From: Bacteroidota bacterium | Lineage (GTDB): Bacteria; Bacteroidota; Bacteroidia; Bacteroidales; UBA10428 | Length of the DNA stretch: 64,000 nucleotides | Direction of reading: 5' to 3' | Assembly: GCA_016699695.1 (NCBI GenBank) | Contig: CP065006.1 | Span: 2,790,001-2,854,000 of the forward strand | Part shown: piece by piece, positions 53,984-62,722 of the stretch | Layout of the letters: the number at the start of each line of letters is the position of its first letter | Position numbering within the stretch: the first letter of the stretch is position 1 | Position numbers and translations under genes: made by a program | Notes under the pieces: generated by a model | The model's database searches: none | Told to the model about the DNA's origin: nothing | What the model saw: the letters and a program-made list of their open reading frames with translations, nothing else

Positions 53984-56108
53984 TCTGCTGTTTTTACTGG
54001 TTTTAGTTTTGAGCCATAAACCTTTGACAGCCAGGGAGGGCATGTGGCTGCCTGTTTTAATCGAACAGGTTAACTATGCAGACCTTCAGGCACGCGGATT
54101 TATGCTTTCTGCAGAAGAAATTTACAGCATCAACAGGGCTTGCCTTACTAATTCGGTCATGATTTTTGGTGGAGGTTGCACTGCAGAACTGATCTCGCGA
54201 GATGGTCTGCTTCTTACCAATCACCATTGCGGTTTTCCTGAGATACAGCAGCACAGTACCTTGGAGAAAAATTATATACGCGATGGTTTTTGGGCTACTA
54301 AGCGCTCCGAAGAACTTCCCAATCCTGACTTGTCGGTTTCCTTTTTAACCAGTATGGTTGACTATACCCATCAAGTGCTCCATGACCTGGATACCATTCG
54401 CAATTACCTTACCCGTAAGGACCGAATTGAAAGGCGTATTGACAGCCTCGAAAAAGCAATGGCTGATTCGCTCCGGCTCGAAGTCTCCATCGAGAGTTTT
54501 TTCTATGGCAATACTTATTATCTTTTTACCTACCAGGTATTTCATGATGTGCGATTGGTAGGAACTCCACCCGAAAGCATCGGTAGTTATGGCGGCGATA
54601 CCGATAACTGGGTATGGCCCAGGCATACGGGTGATTTCTCGCTTTTTCGAATTTATACCGGGCCTGATGGCAACCCTGCCCCCTATTCGGAACAAAATAT
54701 TCCTTACCAACCACAAAGTTTTCTTACCATATCGGCCCAGGGAATAGCGGAGGACGATTTTACCATGGTGTTGGGTTTTCCTGGTTCTACTCAGCAATAT
54801 CTTTATTCCGGTGCCCTTGAACTAACTGGCAACAAACTTTATCCGCAGAGCATTGCCCTGCGCGATGGCCGCCTCGAAATTATCGACAAAGCTCGATCGG
54901 CCGATGAGCTTGTATACATTCAGTACGCTTCGAAACACCAACGCATAAGCAATGCATGGAAGAAATGGAAGGGTGTATTGTATGGTTTTAATCGTTATGC
55001 AGTAATCGAAATGCGCAAGCAATACGAAGCGGATTTGCTGGCTGGCGCCGGAACACTAAAGCCAAATCTCGAATCACTCTACACCGCTTTTAACTCAAGC
55101 TATGGCGAATTCGAACCTTATTACTTGGCCAATAACCTGTTTAGCGAAGCAATCTGGGGTATCGAACCTATAAAGTTTTATGCGCAAATAAGAAATAATA
55201 TCCTGAATCTGGAATCCGGTGCAGAGCAGCAAAAAGAGATAGCAGAACTGACTGCGACAGCACATACTTTTTTTTCTGATTACAACCAAAAGGTCGACAA
55301 ACAGTTGACAAGCTTTATGCTAAACTATTTCAGAAAAAATGCCAGCAGTACTTTTCAACCGGCAGGTTTCAACTCTTTGGATTCCGAAGAGGGCTGGCAG
55401 AAATACCTGGACAACTTATATTCTACTTCCATTCTAACCGATTCGGTACGGTTTACAAAAGCGCTGAAGAAAATCTCGAACCATGATGTGAAGGCTTTCA
55501 CCAACGATCCCTTTGCGCAATTGTTTCAAGAGTTATTGGCGGTTTTCAACAACCAGCTGCGAGGTGGGTATGACTACTACTCTGCACGGCTCGACAGCCT
55601 TTACAGAGCATACACTTCCTTGTTGCCGCAGATTGATACATCCAGGCTTTTTTATCCCGATGCCAATTTCACAATGCGGCTTAGCTATGGTAACGTTTCG
55701 GGCTATTCGCCCCGCGATGCCCATATTTACCATTTTCAGACCTATTCCGACGGAATTTTAGAAAAAGCATCCATGGATTTTCCCGATTACCAGGTGCCGG
55801 AAAAACTCATTGAGTTGCTTCGCCAAAAAGATTTTGGCCGCTATGCCACTGCCGATGGGAAATTACCATTGTGCTTTATTGCCTCTAACCATACTTCCGG
55901 AGGCAACTCGGGCAGCCCGGTACTGAATCGATACGGGCAGCTTGTGGGCATTAACTTCGACCGCACCTGGGAAGGCACTATGAGCGATTTTTATTTCAGC
56001 GATGCCATCTGCCGGAACATCAGCGTGGATATCCGCTATGTGCTGTTTATCATCGATAAATATGCCCAGAGCAGCTACCTATTCGACGAAATGGATATTG
56101 TGTGGTAG
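53970..56108 (+). CDS. S46-family dipeptidyl peptidase (DPP11-like)
   Basis: A 712-residue exported serine exopeptidase. Signal peptide about 1-22. Catalytic triad: His86 (LLLTNHHCGF), Asp222 (PRHTGDFSLF) and Ser647 (SGGNSGSPVLN). S46 enzymes take dipeptides from the N-terminus of oligopeptides in the periplasm of amino-acid-using Bacteroidota. The residue 18 after the catalytic Ser is Arg665 (NFDRTWEG). From memory that position is Arg in Asp/Glu-specific DPP11 and Gly in DPP7, so acidic P1 preference is inferred. The length matches the family (about 700-720), and His86 supports the chosen start. It is the last gene of the operon beginning at 51 kb. Confidence 0.9.
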   Translation: MKQISLLFLLVLVLSHKPLTAREGMWLPVLIEQVNYADLQARGFMLSAEEIYSINRACLTNSVMIFGGGCTAELISRDGLLLTNHHCGFPEIQQHSTLEKNYIRDGFWATKRSEELPNPDLSVSFLTSMVDYTHQVLHDLDTIRNYLTRKDRIERRIDSLEKAMADSLRLEVSIESFFYGNTYYLFTYQVFHDVRLVGTPPESIGSYGGDTDNWVWPRHTGDFSLFRIYTGPDGNPAPYSEQNIPYQPQSFLTISAQGIAEDDFTMVLGFPGSTQQYLYSGALELTGNKLYPQSIALRDGRLEIIDKARSADELVYIQYASKHQRISNAWKKWKGVLYGFNRYAVIEMRKQYEADLLAGAGTLKPNLESLYTAFNSSYGEFEPYYLANNLFSEAIWGIEPIKFYAQIRNNILNLESGAEQQKEIAELTATAHTFFSDYNQKVDKQLTSFMLNYFRKNASSTFQPAGFNSLDSEEGWQKYLDNLYSTSILTDSVRFTKALKKISNHDVKAFTNDPFAQLFQELLAVFNNQLRGGYDYYSARLDSLYRAYTSLLPQIDTSRLFYPDANFTMRLSYGNVSGYSPRDAHIYHFQTYSDGILEKASMDFPDYQVPEKLIELLRQKDFGRYATADGKLPLCFIASNHTSGGNSGSPVLNRYGQLVGINFDRTWEGTMSDFYFSDAICRNISVDIRYVLFIIDKYAQSSYLFDEMDIVW

Positions 56109-56187
56109 GGTAGTGTTCATAGAATGGGAAGTTGGGCGAGAAAGTGTAATAAATAATAAGCGATTAAATAACTAAATAAATAAACAA

Positions 56188-56748
56188 ATGGTAGGATACG
56201 TAATTTTAGGAATTCTGATTTTAACGGCTTTTTATATTATTTTTCTATACAATAACATAATTAGAAAAAAGAATGAGACAGAAAATGCATTTGGTTCTAT
56301 GGATGCTATGCTTAAAAAGCGCTACGATTTGATACCGAATTTAATTGAGACTGTCAAGCAATATATGATACACGAAGCATCTGTTTTACAAGAGATAACT
56401 AGGTTAAGGTCAAATCTTACTGATAAATTGACAAATGAAGATAAAATTACTCTCCATAATGATATTTCTAAAGGGTTGAATAGTATATTGGTTTCGGTTG
56501 AAAATTATCCTGATTTAAAGGCAAACCAAAATTTTCTTAAACTTCAAGGTGCATGGAACGAAACTGAAGAACAAATTTCGGCTTCGAGAAGATATTATAA
56601 TGCATCAATAGCAGATTATAATGATTCAATCCAAACTTTTCCTGCAAGCATAATTGCCCGAATATATGGTTTCTCTGCGAAAAAGGTTTTCGAAATACCA
56701 GAAACCGAACGCAAGAATATCAATGCAGCAGACCTTTTTAAACAATAG
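56188..56748 (+). CDS. LemA-family membrane protein
   Basis: A 186-residue LemA protein. It has one N-terminal membrane helix (about 3-23, GYVILGILILTAFYIIFLYNN) and a long helical bundle with the family marks KNETENAFGSMDAMLKKRYDLIPNLIETVKQYM, YPDLKANQNFLKLQGAWNETEEQISASRRYYNASIADYNDSIQTFPASIIARIYGF. LemA proteins are widespread; their molecular function is unknown. It pairs with a DUF3137 gene 4 bp downstream, a frequent pairing. The base composition of this two-gene block is visibly more AT-rich than its surroundings, which may reflect transfer. Confidence 0.92.
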   Translation: MVGYVILGILILTAFYIIFLYNNIIRKKNETENAFGSMDAMLKKRYDLIPNLIETVKQYMIHEASVLQEITRLRSNLTDKLTNEDKITLHNDISKGLNSILVSVENYPDLKANQNFLKLQGAWNETEEQISASRRYYNASIADYNDSIQTFPASIIARIYGFSAKKVFEIPETERKNINAADLFKQ

Positions 56749-56752
56749 TTTT

Positions 56753-57676
56753 ATGAAGTCTGAGGCTGAATTGCAGCATTTTTTCTTATCGAAATTACAA
56801 CTTCTACTCCAGCCTTTAGAGCAATATAGGATAGAGAAGGTTCAGAAAATGAAGAAATACATGTATGCTGCAATTTTTAGCAGTTTATTGATAGTATTGG
56901 GAATAGTGTCGAAACAACCAATATTGATTTTATTTTTTTGTTTGCCTCCAGCAATATTTTTGGGATTTTCTATTCAAACATTCCTGGAAATGGCTAGATT
57001 TCTAACGAAGCATTTTAAGAATCAAATATTGTCTGAGTTATTGTCGTTCTTATTTGAAGAGTATGAATATATCGCAAATCAGAGAATAGCAAAATCTGTT
57101 TTAGAAAAAAGTATGTTGTTTCCGAAGTACATTGCAATCGCAAAAGGAGAGGATTTAATGTGTTTTAAATTAGGAAATACATTGATTATGTTCTGCGAAA
57201 CTACAGCCTTGTCAAATGGTGAAAAAGAAATATTTAAAGGGATTTTTATCTCAGCTTCATTTAATAAAAACTTCAAATCAAAGACATTTGTGCTTTCTGC
57301 AAATTTATCATCACTTTATAATAGATTAAATAAGCAACTCATTCATAATTTCAAGAGAATAAAGCTCGAGGATATTGAATTTTCAAAAGAATTTTTGGTT
57401 TTAAGCTCAGACCAGGTTGAAGCTCGATATATTCTCACACCAAGTTTAATGAAGCGATTATTGGATTATAAGCGAAAGACAAGAAAAAAGCTTTCCTTTT
57501 CATTTGTCGACAATCGTTTATATTGTGCCATACCCAATTTTACAAATCTTTTCGAACCTGCATTATTTGAACCTTTCGATTTGGATTTTATAAAGAAAAA
57601 CTATAATCCAATTATGCTCTATACAGGCTTAGTGGAAGACTTAAATTTAAATTTAAGGATATGGTCGAAGCAATAG
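56753..57676 (+). CDS. DUF3137-type membrane protein
   Basis: A 307-residue protein from the ATG at 56753, 4 bp after the lemA stop. A longer in-frame opening back to 56654 would overlap lemA by 95 bp and is unlikely. Two adjacent hydrophobic helices (about 38-78, MYAAIFSSLLIVLGIV and ILILFFCLPPAIFLGFSIQTF) are followed by a cytoplasmic domain with EYIANQRIAKSVLEKSMLFP, FKGIFISASFNKNFKSKTFVLSA and KLEDIEFSKEFLVLSSDQVEARYILTPSLMKRLLDY, the DUF3137 pattern. Function unknown; it probably works with LemA in the membrane. AT-rich codon use (AAA, TTT, ATT). Confidence 0.8.
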   Translation: MKSEAELQHFFLSKLQLLLQPLEQYRIEKVQKMKKYMYAAIFSSLLIVLGIVSKQPILILFFCLPPAIFLGFSIQTFLEMARFLTKHFKNQILSELLSFLFEEYEYIANQRIAKSVLEKSMLFPKYIAIAKGEDLMCFKLGNTLIMFCETTALSNGEKEIFKGIFISASFNKNFKSKTFVLSANLSSLYNRLNKQLIHNFKRIKLEDIEFSKEFLVLSSDQVEARYILTPSLMKRLLDYKRKTRKKLSFSFVDNRLYCAIPNFTNLFEPALFEPFDLDFIKKNYNPIMLYTGLVEDLNLNLRIWSKQ

Positions 57677-57979
57677 CAGTACTTTGCCCTTCCCTGACTA
57701 TTACTCCTTTGATTCAAGTTTCTTTCCCAAATCTTCAAAATAGTGAGCTGGAAAAAAAGAATTCGAGTGAAAGATTAATCCGTTCTAATATATAATGAAA
57801 GCGAATCCTTTCGGAGGCTTATAATCAATCAAGTTAAAGAAGTTTGCAGGTATGCAGTTCTTTGCCTTGCTTCTTATTAATCATGTGCTATAACCAATAG
57901 TTATTTGTAAATAATACTCATAAAGCTTTGCTTTGATATTCCAGCATTTTTGTAACTTTTCATTTTAAAGCAAAATTCT
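57677..57979. other. Non-coding spacer after the lemA pair
   Basis: 303 bp of AT-rich sequence. I see no gene, no strong hairpin and no consensus promoter. TTTG about 57 bp before the next gene is followed after 17 bp by TAACTTTT, a poor match. Confidence 0.4.
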
Positions 57980-58834
57980 ATGGCAGTTAAGTTCGCTCCT
58001 TTGATGCTTTTTTTGATTTCGCTGGCATCAACTCATGCATTTTGCCAGTTTTCGTTGCCAAAGGCCCCGGCTGAAATGGTAACCTATTTTCAGGAGGCTG
58101 AGGTGGTAAAAAAGTCGGGTTTGCTTATTCGTCGAGATATTCGTTATAAAATAGAGGAGGGTATGGTGCTTGGCGAAAGCTACACCGAAAAAGTGGTAAA
58201 ATATTTTGCCGATGGCAGACCCAAAGAAATAGTACACTACGACAAAACGGGCCGAAAGATATCCATTCTTATTTTCAGTTACGATGCAAACGGTCTGCCC
58301 CAATCCGAAACCGAATTTCACCCTACCGGCGAGGTGCTTCAAAAAACAACCTATCAGTACGAAAATAACTACCTCATAAGGGAGCTCGGGTTCGATGCTT
58401 ATGGAAACACCATTTACCAGACCATTTTTGAAAATCCTGAACCGGGTCAATCCATTATCGAACGCACCTATCTTGCACCCGGCATGGTCGCACAAAAAGA
58501 CATCTGGACATATACATCAGCCGATACCGGAATATTAACTCGCCACACTCAATTCGATGGCGAATCGAGTATGAAGTTTTCAAGCGAGTTAATTTATTCG
58601 GACAATAAGCTCCAGAGCGAAATATTTACGAAAAACATTAATTCAATCTATAGGGTATTGGAGTATGTGTATGATTTATCGGGGAATGCTTCAGAAGTTA
58701 ACCTGATATTGCCCGATGGCTCCAAACTGCCCTATCGGATCTTTGAATACAGACCCGATGGACTGTTAAGCGGAAAAATTGAATATGATGGTAAGGGAAA
58801 AATGATATTGTACATGAAGTACCAATACGAATAG
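57980..58834 (+). CDS. Secreted protein with degenerate YD-like repeats
   Basis: A 284-residue exported protein of unknown function. Signal peptide about 1-22 (ending AFCQF). The mature part is a run of short beta repeats built on aromatic-Asp-x-x-Gly: VHYDKTGRKISILIFSYDANGLPQSE, ELGFDAYGNTIYQTIF, LEYVYDLSGNASEVNL, FEYRPDGLLSGKIEYDGKGKMI. These resemble YD/RHS-like or MORN-like surface repeats but with no toxin or protease domain attached. A small beta-solenoid or barrel in the periplasm or outer membrane is inferred. It stands alone with AT-rich spacers on each side. Confidence 0.65.
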   Translation: MAVKFAPLMLFLISLASTHAFCQFSLPKAPAEMVTYFQEAEVVKKSGLLIRRDIRYKIEEGMVLGESYTEKVVKYFADGRPKEIVHYDKTGRKISILIFSYDANGLPQSETEFHPTGEVLQKTTYQYENNYLIRELGFDAYGNTIYQTIFENPEPGQSIIERTYLAPGMVAQKDIWTYTSADTGILTRHTQFDGESSMKFSSELIYSDNKLQSEIFTKNINSIYRVLEYVYDLSGNASEVNLILPDGSKLPYRIFEYRPDGLLSGKIEYDGKGKMILYMKYQYE

Positions 58835-58908
58835 ATCATTGATTATCTACTTTTATTCTAATGGAAAAATTGTAGATTTATGCCTCCAATCTGCAAATTA
58901 TCTACATC

Positions 58909-59217
58909 ATGAGAAAGTTTTTATTAGGGATTGTATTGCTCCTTCTTATAGCATCTTGTAAAAAACAATCGAATTCCGAATCAACAACAGTTGCATCCGA
59001 TACATCAAACCTTCAGGTGTTTGAGTTCAGGGTCTCTGGTATGGAAGACAGCCTGGTGGCCGACTCCCTTTGGAAAATGATTTTTACCATCGAGGGCATC
59101 GATCAGATTATTCTTCAGAAAGAAGATTCACTGCTCGTGGTGCGATGCAGTAGTGAATTGTCCGAAGACCTGCTGGAGGCAGAGATACAACGCCGTGGAG
59201 CATCGCTTATTAATTAG
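58909..59217 (+). CDS. Small lipoprotein with heavy-metal-domain-like fold lacking CxxC
   Basis: A 102-residue lipoprotein (IASC, lipidated Cys17). Residues 35-102 follow the beta-alpha-beta-beta-alpha-beta order and phrases of HMA/copper-chaperone domains: LQVFEFRVSGMEDSLVADSLWKMIFTIEGIDQIILQKEDSLLVVRCSSELSEDLLEAEIQRRGASL. The metal-binding GMxCxxC loop is replaced by GMEDSLVAD, so no Cys pair is available and ordinary Cu(I) or Zn binding is not expected. Function unknown. It is 14 bp before the phosphatase-family gene and may share its transcript. Confidence 0.65.
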   Translation: MRKFLLGIVLLLLIASCKKQSNSESTTVASDTSNLQVFEFRVSGMEDSLVADSLWKMIFTIEGIDQIILQKEDSLLVVRCSSELSEDLLEAEIQRRGASLIN

Positions 59218-59231
59218 CCAATCTGCATATT

Positions 59232-60290
59232 ATGAAAATTTTCTTCAGGATACTACTCGTGCTGGTGGTTCTTCCGGTACTTTATCTTGCTACGGTAATT
59301 GCCCTGGCAACAATTCGTGACTACAAACCCGAACCTCAGGAGCAAATCAGCAAAATCGACGATGACTTTCTGCTTTCCGATTCGGCAACTTATTCTGTGC
59401 TTATCTGGAACATAGGTTATTCCGGCCTGGGAGCCGGAATGGATTTCTTTTACGATGGAGGCAAAATGGTGCGCGACAAAGAAGAAAATGTGCGTGAGAA
59501 CTTGCAGAATATCATAGGTTTTCTTTTGGATAACGACACCGTCGATTTTATGTTGCTGCAAGAGGTTGACATGAACTCACACCGCAGCTATGGCATCGAC
59601 ATGGTCGATCACCTGAATATGGCATTGCCAGGATATTTTCCATTTTTTACCTTGAATTACAAAGTTTCCTTTGTGCCCATGCCATTACTCAATCCTATGG
59701 GCAGGGTGCAATCTGGTTTGCTGAGCCTCTCGAAACATGTACCGTCTGAAACAGTAAGACATTCTTTTTCGGCTAGCTTTCCATGGCCCAAAGACCTATT
59801 CATGCTCGACCGCTGCTTTCTTGTAAACCAATTCAAACGCGAATGTGGTAAGGAGTTTTTACTTGTGAATACCCATAACTCTGCCTACGACAATGGTACC
59901 CTTAGTGAGGCCGAAATCGAGCAATTGTATGGGCACCTTGCTGAGGAAAGCAAAACCGAAAAATCGTTCCTGGTTGGGGGAGACTGGAACCAGAGTCCGA
60001 ATATTAATGTAAAAGAAACGATTAGAGAAGCAGGATATATTTTCGACACCCTCGATTTCGTAATCAATAGCAAAGCTTTTCCTGCAGATGGATGGAGTTT
60101 TCATTACGATGATAGGGTACCTACCAACCGTCGCCTGATGATTCCTTATGATCAAGAAAAGACTCTGGTTACCATCATCGATTATTTTCTTGCCTCGCCC
60201 GACATTGAGGTGCTGAGCTGCCAAACCATCGACCTGCAATTTGCAAATTCCGACCATCATCCGGTATTGTTGGTGTTTAGGTTTAATTAA
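59232..60290 (+). CDS. Membrane-anchored endonuclease/exonuclease/phosphatase-family protein
   Basis: A 352-residue protein with an N-terminal membrane helix (about 5-27, ILLVLVVLPVLYLATVIALATI) and an extracytoplasmic EEP domain. Catalytic positions are kept: Asn60 (IWNIGY), Glu111 (LLQEVD), His215 (NTHNSAYD), Asp and Asn in GGDWNQSP (about 246-253), and Asp341/His342 (NSDHHPVLL). EEP enzymes cut phosphodiesters: nucleic acids, inositol phosphates or sphingomyelin. Outside the cell a lipid or nucleotide substrate is possible but unproven. Its stop lies 34 bp before the penicillin acylase start. Confidence 0.85.
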   Translation: MKIFFRILLVLVVLPVLYLATVIALATIRDYKPEPQEQISKIDDDFLLSDSATYSVLIWNIGYSGLGAGMDFFYDGGKMVRDKEENVRENLQNIIGFLLDNDTVDFMLLQEVDMNSHRSYGIDMVDHLNMALPGYFPFFTLNYKVSFVPMPLLNPMGRVQSGLLSLSKHVPSETVRHSFSASFPWPKDLFMLDRCFLVNQFKRECGKEFLLVNTHNSAYDNGTLSEAEIEQLYGHLAEESKTEKSFLVGGDWNQSPNINVKETIREAGYIFDTLDFVINSKAFPADGWSFHYDDRVPTNRRLMIPYDQEKTLVTIIDYFLASPDIEVLSCQTIDLQFANSDHHPVLLVFRFN

Positions 60291-60324
60291 GCTGTTTTCG
60301 AATCACTCTAGCTATAAATGCATT

Positions 60325-62718
60325 ATGAATCGATTAAAAAAAATATTACTAATCCTGTTGACAATCGTTTTTGTGGTTGTTCTTTTCGGCTTCATTTTAA
60401 TTCAATTGCTTTCTCGTCGGGCTTTGCCCCAGTACGAAGGACAAATAAAGCTTACAGGACTTACTGAAAAGGTAGAAGTGTTTCGCGACAGCACAGTTGT
60501 GGCCCATATAGTGGCTGCCAACGAGGCCGATCTATACCGTGCGGTGGGTTATACCATGGCCCAGGACAGGCTTTGGCAAATGGACCTTCTTCGTAGAATT
60601 ACCCTCGGTAGGCTCTCGGAAATATTCGGAGACAGCTTTGTCGAAACAGATCTTTTGCTTCGCTCATTGGAATATTCCAACAAATCGAAGGAATTGCTTA
60701 CTCAAACTCCTGAACACGTTGTTCTGGCTCTCGAAGCTTTTTCCGACGGGGTGAACCAGTATATTTCGCAGCTTGGCAAGAAATTACCCATTGAATTTAC
60801 TTTGCTGAAATACCAGCCTGAACCCTGGGAATCATATCAATCCTTAAACCTTATCGGTTACATGGCCTGGGATTTAAAATCGGGATGGAATGAGCTCCTT
60901 TTAGAACAATTAAAGTCCAGGCTGGACAGTGCCCTTTATGCAGAATTATTGCCAGATAACAAGCTTCCATTCACTCCTGTTTTTGACAGTACCTGTTCCC
61001 AGCTTTTAGCCAGCAATGCCTTGCTTCAACTCGAAAAACTGAACCCATTGGGTGCCGATGTTTTTTGCGGCAGCAACAACTGGGCTGTTTCCGGTAAAAA
61101 AAGCACCACCGGAAAACCCATACTTGCCAACGATATGCACCTATCGTACAGCGTACCCGGAATCTGGTTGCAGATGCACCAGCAGATACCTGGCAGGCTC
61201 AATGTTTCGGGACTGGTACTTCCGGGTCAGCCACTTATTATTGTAGGCCATAACGATAGCATTGCCTGGGGAATGACCAATACTTATGTCGACAACCTCG
61301 ATTTTTACGAAGAGAAAATCAATCCGGAAAATGCTAATCAGTATTTCTTTAATGGTCAATGGCTTGATTTTGAAATAAGTAAGGAATCCATAAAGAGTAG
61401 TTCAGGTTCTGTGTTTGAAAGAACCTATAGGCGCACTCACCGTGGCCCTGTGGTTTCTGAGGCTAAAGGTATAACCGACAGAGTACTTTCGATTCGTTGG
61501 GTTGGCGACGAACCCAGCAACGAAATTTTATGCATGTATAAAACGAACCGCGCCAATAACTGGACAGAATTTAAGGATGCTTTCAGCACTTTTCGATCGG
61601 TAAGCCAGAATATTGCCTATGCAGATGCAAGCGGAAATATTGGATTGTATGCTTGTGCAGGTGTGCCTGTGCGCAAGCGAAACGCAGTATTTGAAGTTTT
61701 GCCCGGCTGGACAGATGAGTATGACTGGAAAGGTCTGTTGCCTTTCGATTCCCTGCCTCATGAATACAATCCGGAAAGAGGCTATGTTTCTTCGGCCAAC
61801 AATAAAACTACAGGTCCAGACTATCCTTATCATATCGGTACCTGGTATGGACTTCCTTACCGTATCGACCGTATTCGCCAAATGCTGGATGAAAAGGATT
61901 TGCTGTCGGCTGATGATTTTACGGCCATACAGAATGATTTTCAATCGGAATATGCCAGGCTTTTTATTGAAAAACTGTTACCATTTATAGATGTCAGCAG
62001 TAAGGAATCTCACTACAAGAAGGCTTTTGAAGAACTTTCGGAATGGAATGGCTCCATGGATAAGGAGTTGGTTGCCCCGACATTGTTTGAAACAAGCCTG
62101 GTGATGCTGGTGGAGAATACCTACCGCGATGAATTGGGCGACAGCCTTTACAATCAGTTTATTCAGAATAATACTTTAGTAAGACAGGCTCTGTATGCCC
62201 TGATTCAGAAAGGGGAATCAGGTTTTGTCGACAATGTTTTAACCGATGAGGTGGAATCGCTTTCTGATGTAATGACCAATAGTTTCACACAGGCTGTTGA
62301 TTACTTAGCAGAAAAATATGGAAAGAATACTTCGCAATGGGAATGGGGTCAATTGCATCAGCTTACTTTAAGCCATCCACTTTCGAAAGTGAAAATCCTT
62401 GATATGGTTTTTAATTTCAATCGTGGCCCTTTTGCTGTGAGTGGCAGTTTTCATACTGTGGCTCCTTATTCATTCAGCGGTCTTAAGTTCGGAGAGGTTT
62501 ATCATGGTGCTTCGCACCGGAATATCTTTACACCTGGTAACTGGGATCAAGGTTTTGGGGTAATTCCAGGCGGAAACTCTGGTCATATCCGGAGCGAATT
62601 TTACATGGACCAGGTGAAGGATTACATAAATGGTAAGTATTACAAGGAAGTGTTCTCGGATGAGCAGGTAAAAACCAGGACAAAATACTACCTCGAATTA
62701 TTGCCTGTTGAAGAATAG
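60325..62718 (+). CDS. Penicillin-acylase-family Ntn hydrolase
   Basis: A 797-residue precursor. The start at 60325 (MNRLKKILLILLTIV) gives a proper N-terminal signal/anchor helix; the frame is open further back to 60241 but only inside the preceding gene. Alpha-chain features: VEVFRDSTVVAHIVAANEADLYRAVGYTMAQDRLWQMDLLRRITLGRLSEIFG. Autocatalytic cleavage should occur before Ser250 in CGSNNWAVSG, making Ser the N-terminal nucleophile of the beta chain. FTPGNWDQGFGVIPGGNSGH near the end is also typical. Relatives cleave amides of beta-lactams or acyl-homoserine lactones in the periplasm. The natural substrate here is unknown. Confidence 0.9.
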   Translation: MNRLKKILLILLTIVFVVVLFGFILIQLLSRRALPQYEGQIKLTGLTEKVEVFRDSTVVAHIVAANEADLYRAVGYTMAQDRLWQMDLLRRITLGRLSEIFGDSFVETDLLLRSLEYSNKSKELLTQTPEHVVLALEAFSDGVNQYISQLGKKLPIEFTLLKYQPEPWESYQSLNLIGYMAWDLKSGWNELLLEQLKSRLDSALYAELLPDNKLPFTPVFDSTCSQLLASNALLQLEKLNPLGADVFCGSNNWAVSGKKSTTGKPILANDMHLSYSVPGIWLQMHQQIPGRLNVSGLVLPGQPLIIVGHNDSIAWGMTNTYVDNLDFYEEKINPENANQYFFNGQWLDFEISKESIKSSSGSVFERTYRRTHRGPVVSEAKGITDRVLSIRWVGDEPSNEILCMYKTNRANNWTEFKDAFSTFRSVSQNIAYADASGNIGLYACAGVPVRKRNAVFEVLPGWTDEYDWKGLLPFDSLPHEYNPERGYVSSANNKTTGPDYPYHIGTWYGLPYRIDRIRQMLDEKDLLSADDFTAIQNDFQSEYARLFIEKLLPFIDVSSKESHYKKAFEELSEWNGSMDKELVAPTLFETSLVMLVENTYRDELGDSLYNQFIQNNTLVRQALYALIQKGESGFVDNVLTDEVESLSDVMTNSFTQAVDYLAEKYGKNTSQWEWGQLHQLTLSHPLSKVKILDMVFNFNRGPFAVSGSFHTVAPYSFSGLKFGEVYHGASHRNIFTPGNWDQGFGVIPGGNSGHIRSEFYMDQVKDYINGKYYKEVFSDEQVKTRTKYYLELLPVEE

Positions 62719-62722
62719 CAGC

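Noticed and set aside
56654..56752. Earlier in-frame start for the DUF3137 protein
   Set aside because: It would lie inside lemA in another frame; the ATG at 56753, 4 bp after the lemA stop, fits the family.
60241..60324. Earlier start for the penicillin acylase
   Set aside because: It overlaps the preceding gene, and the signal/anchor sequence begins properly at 60325.
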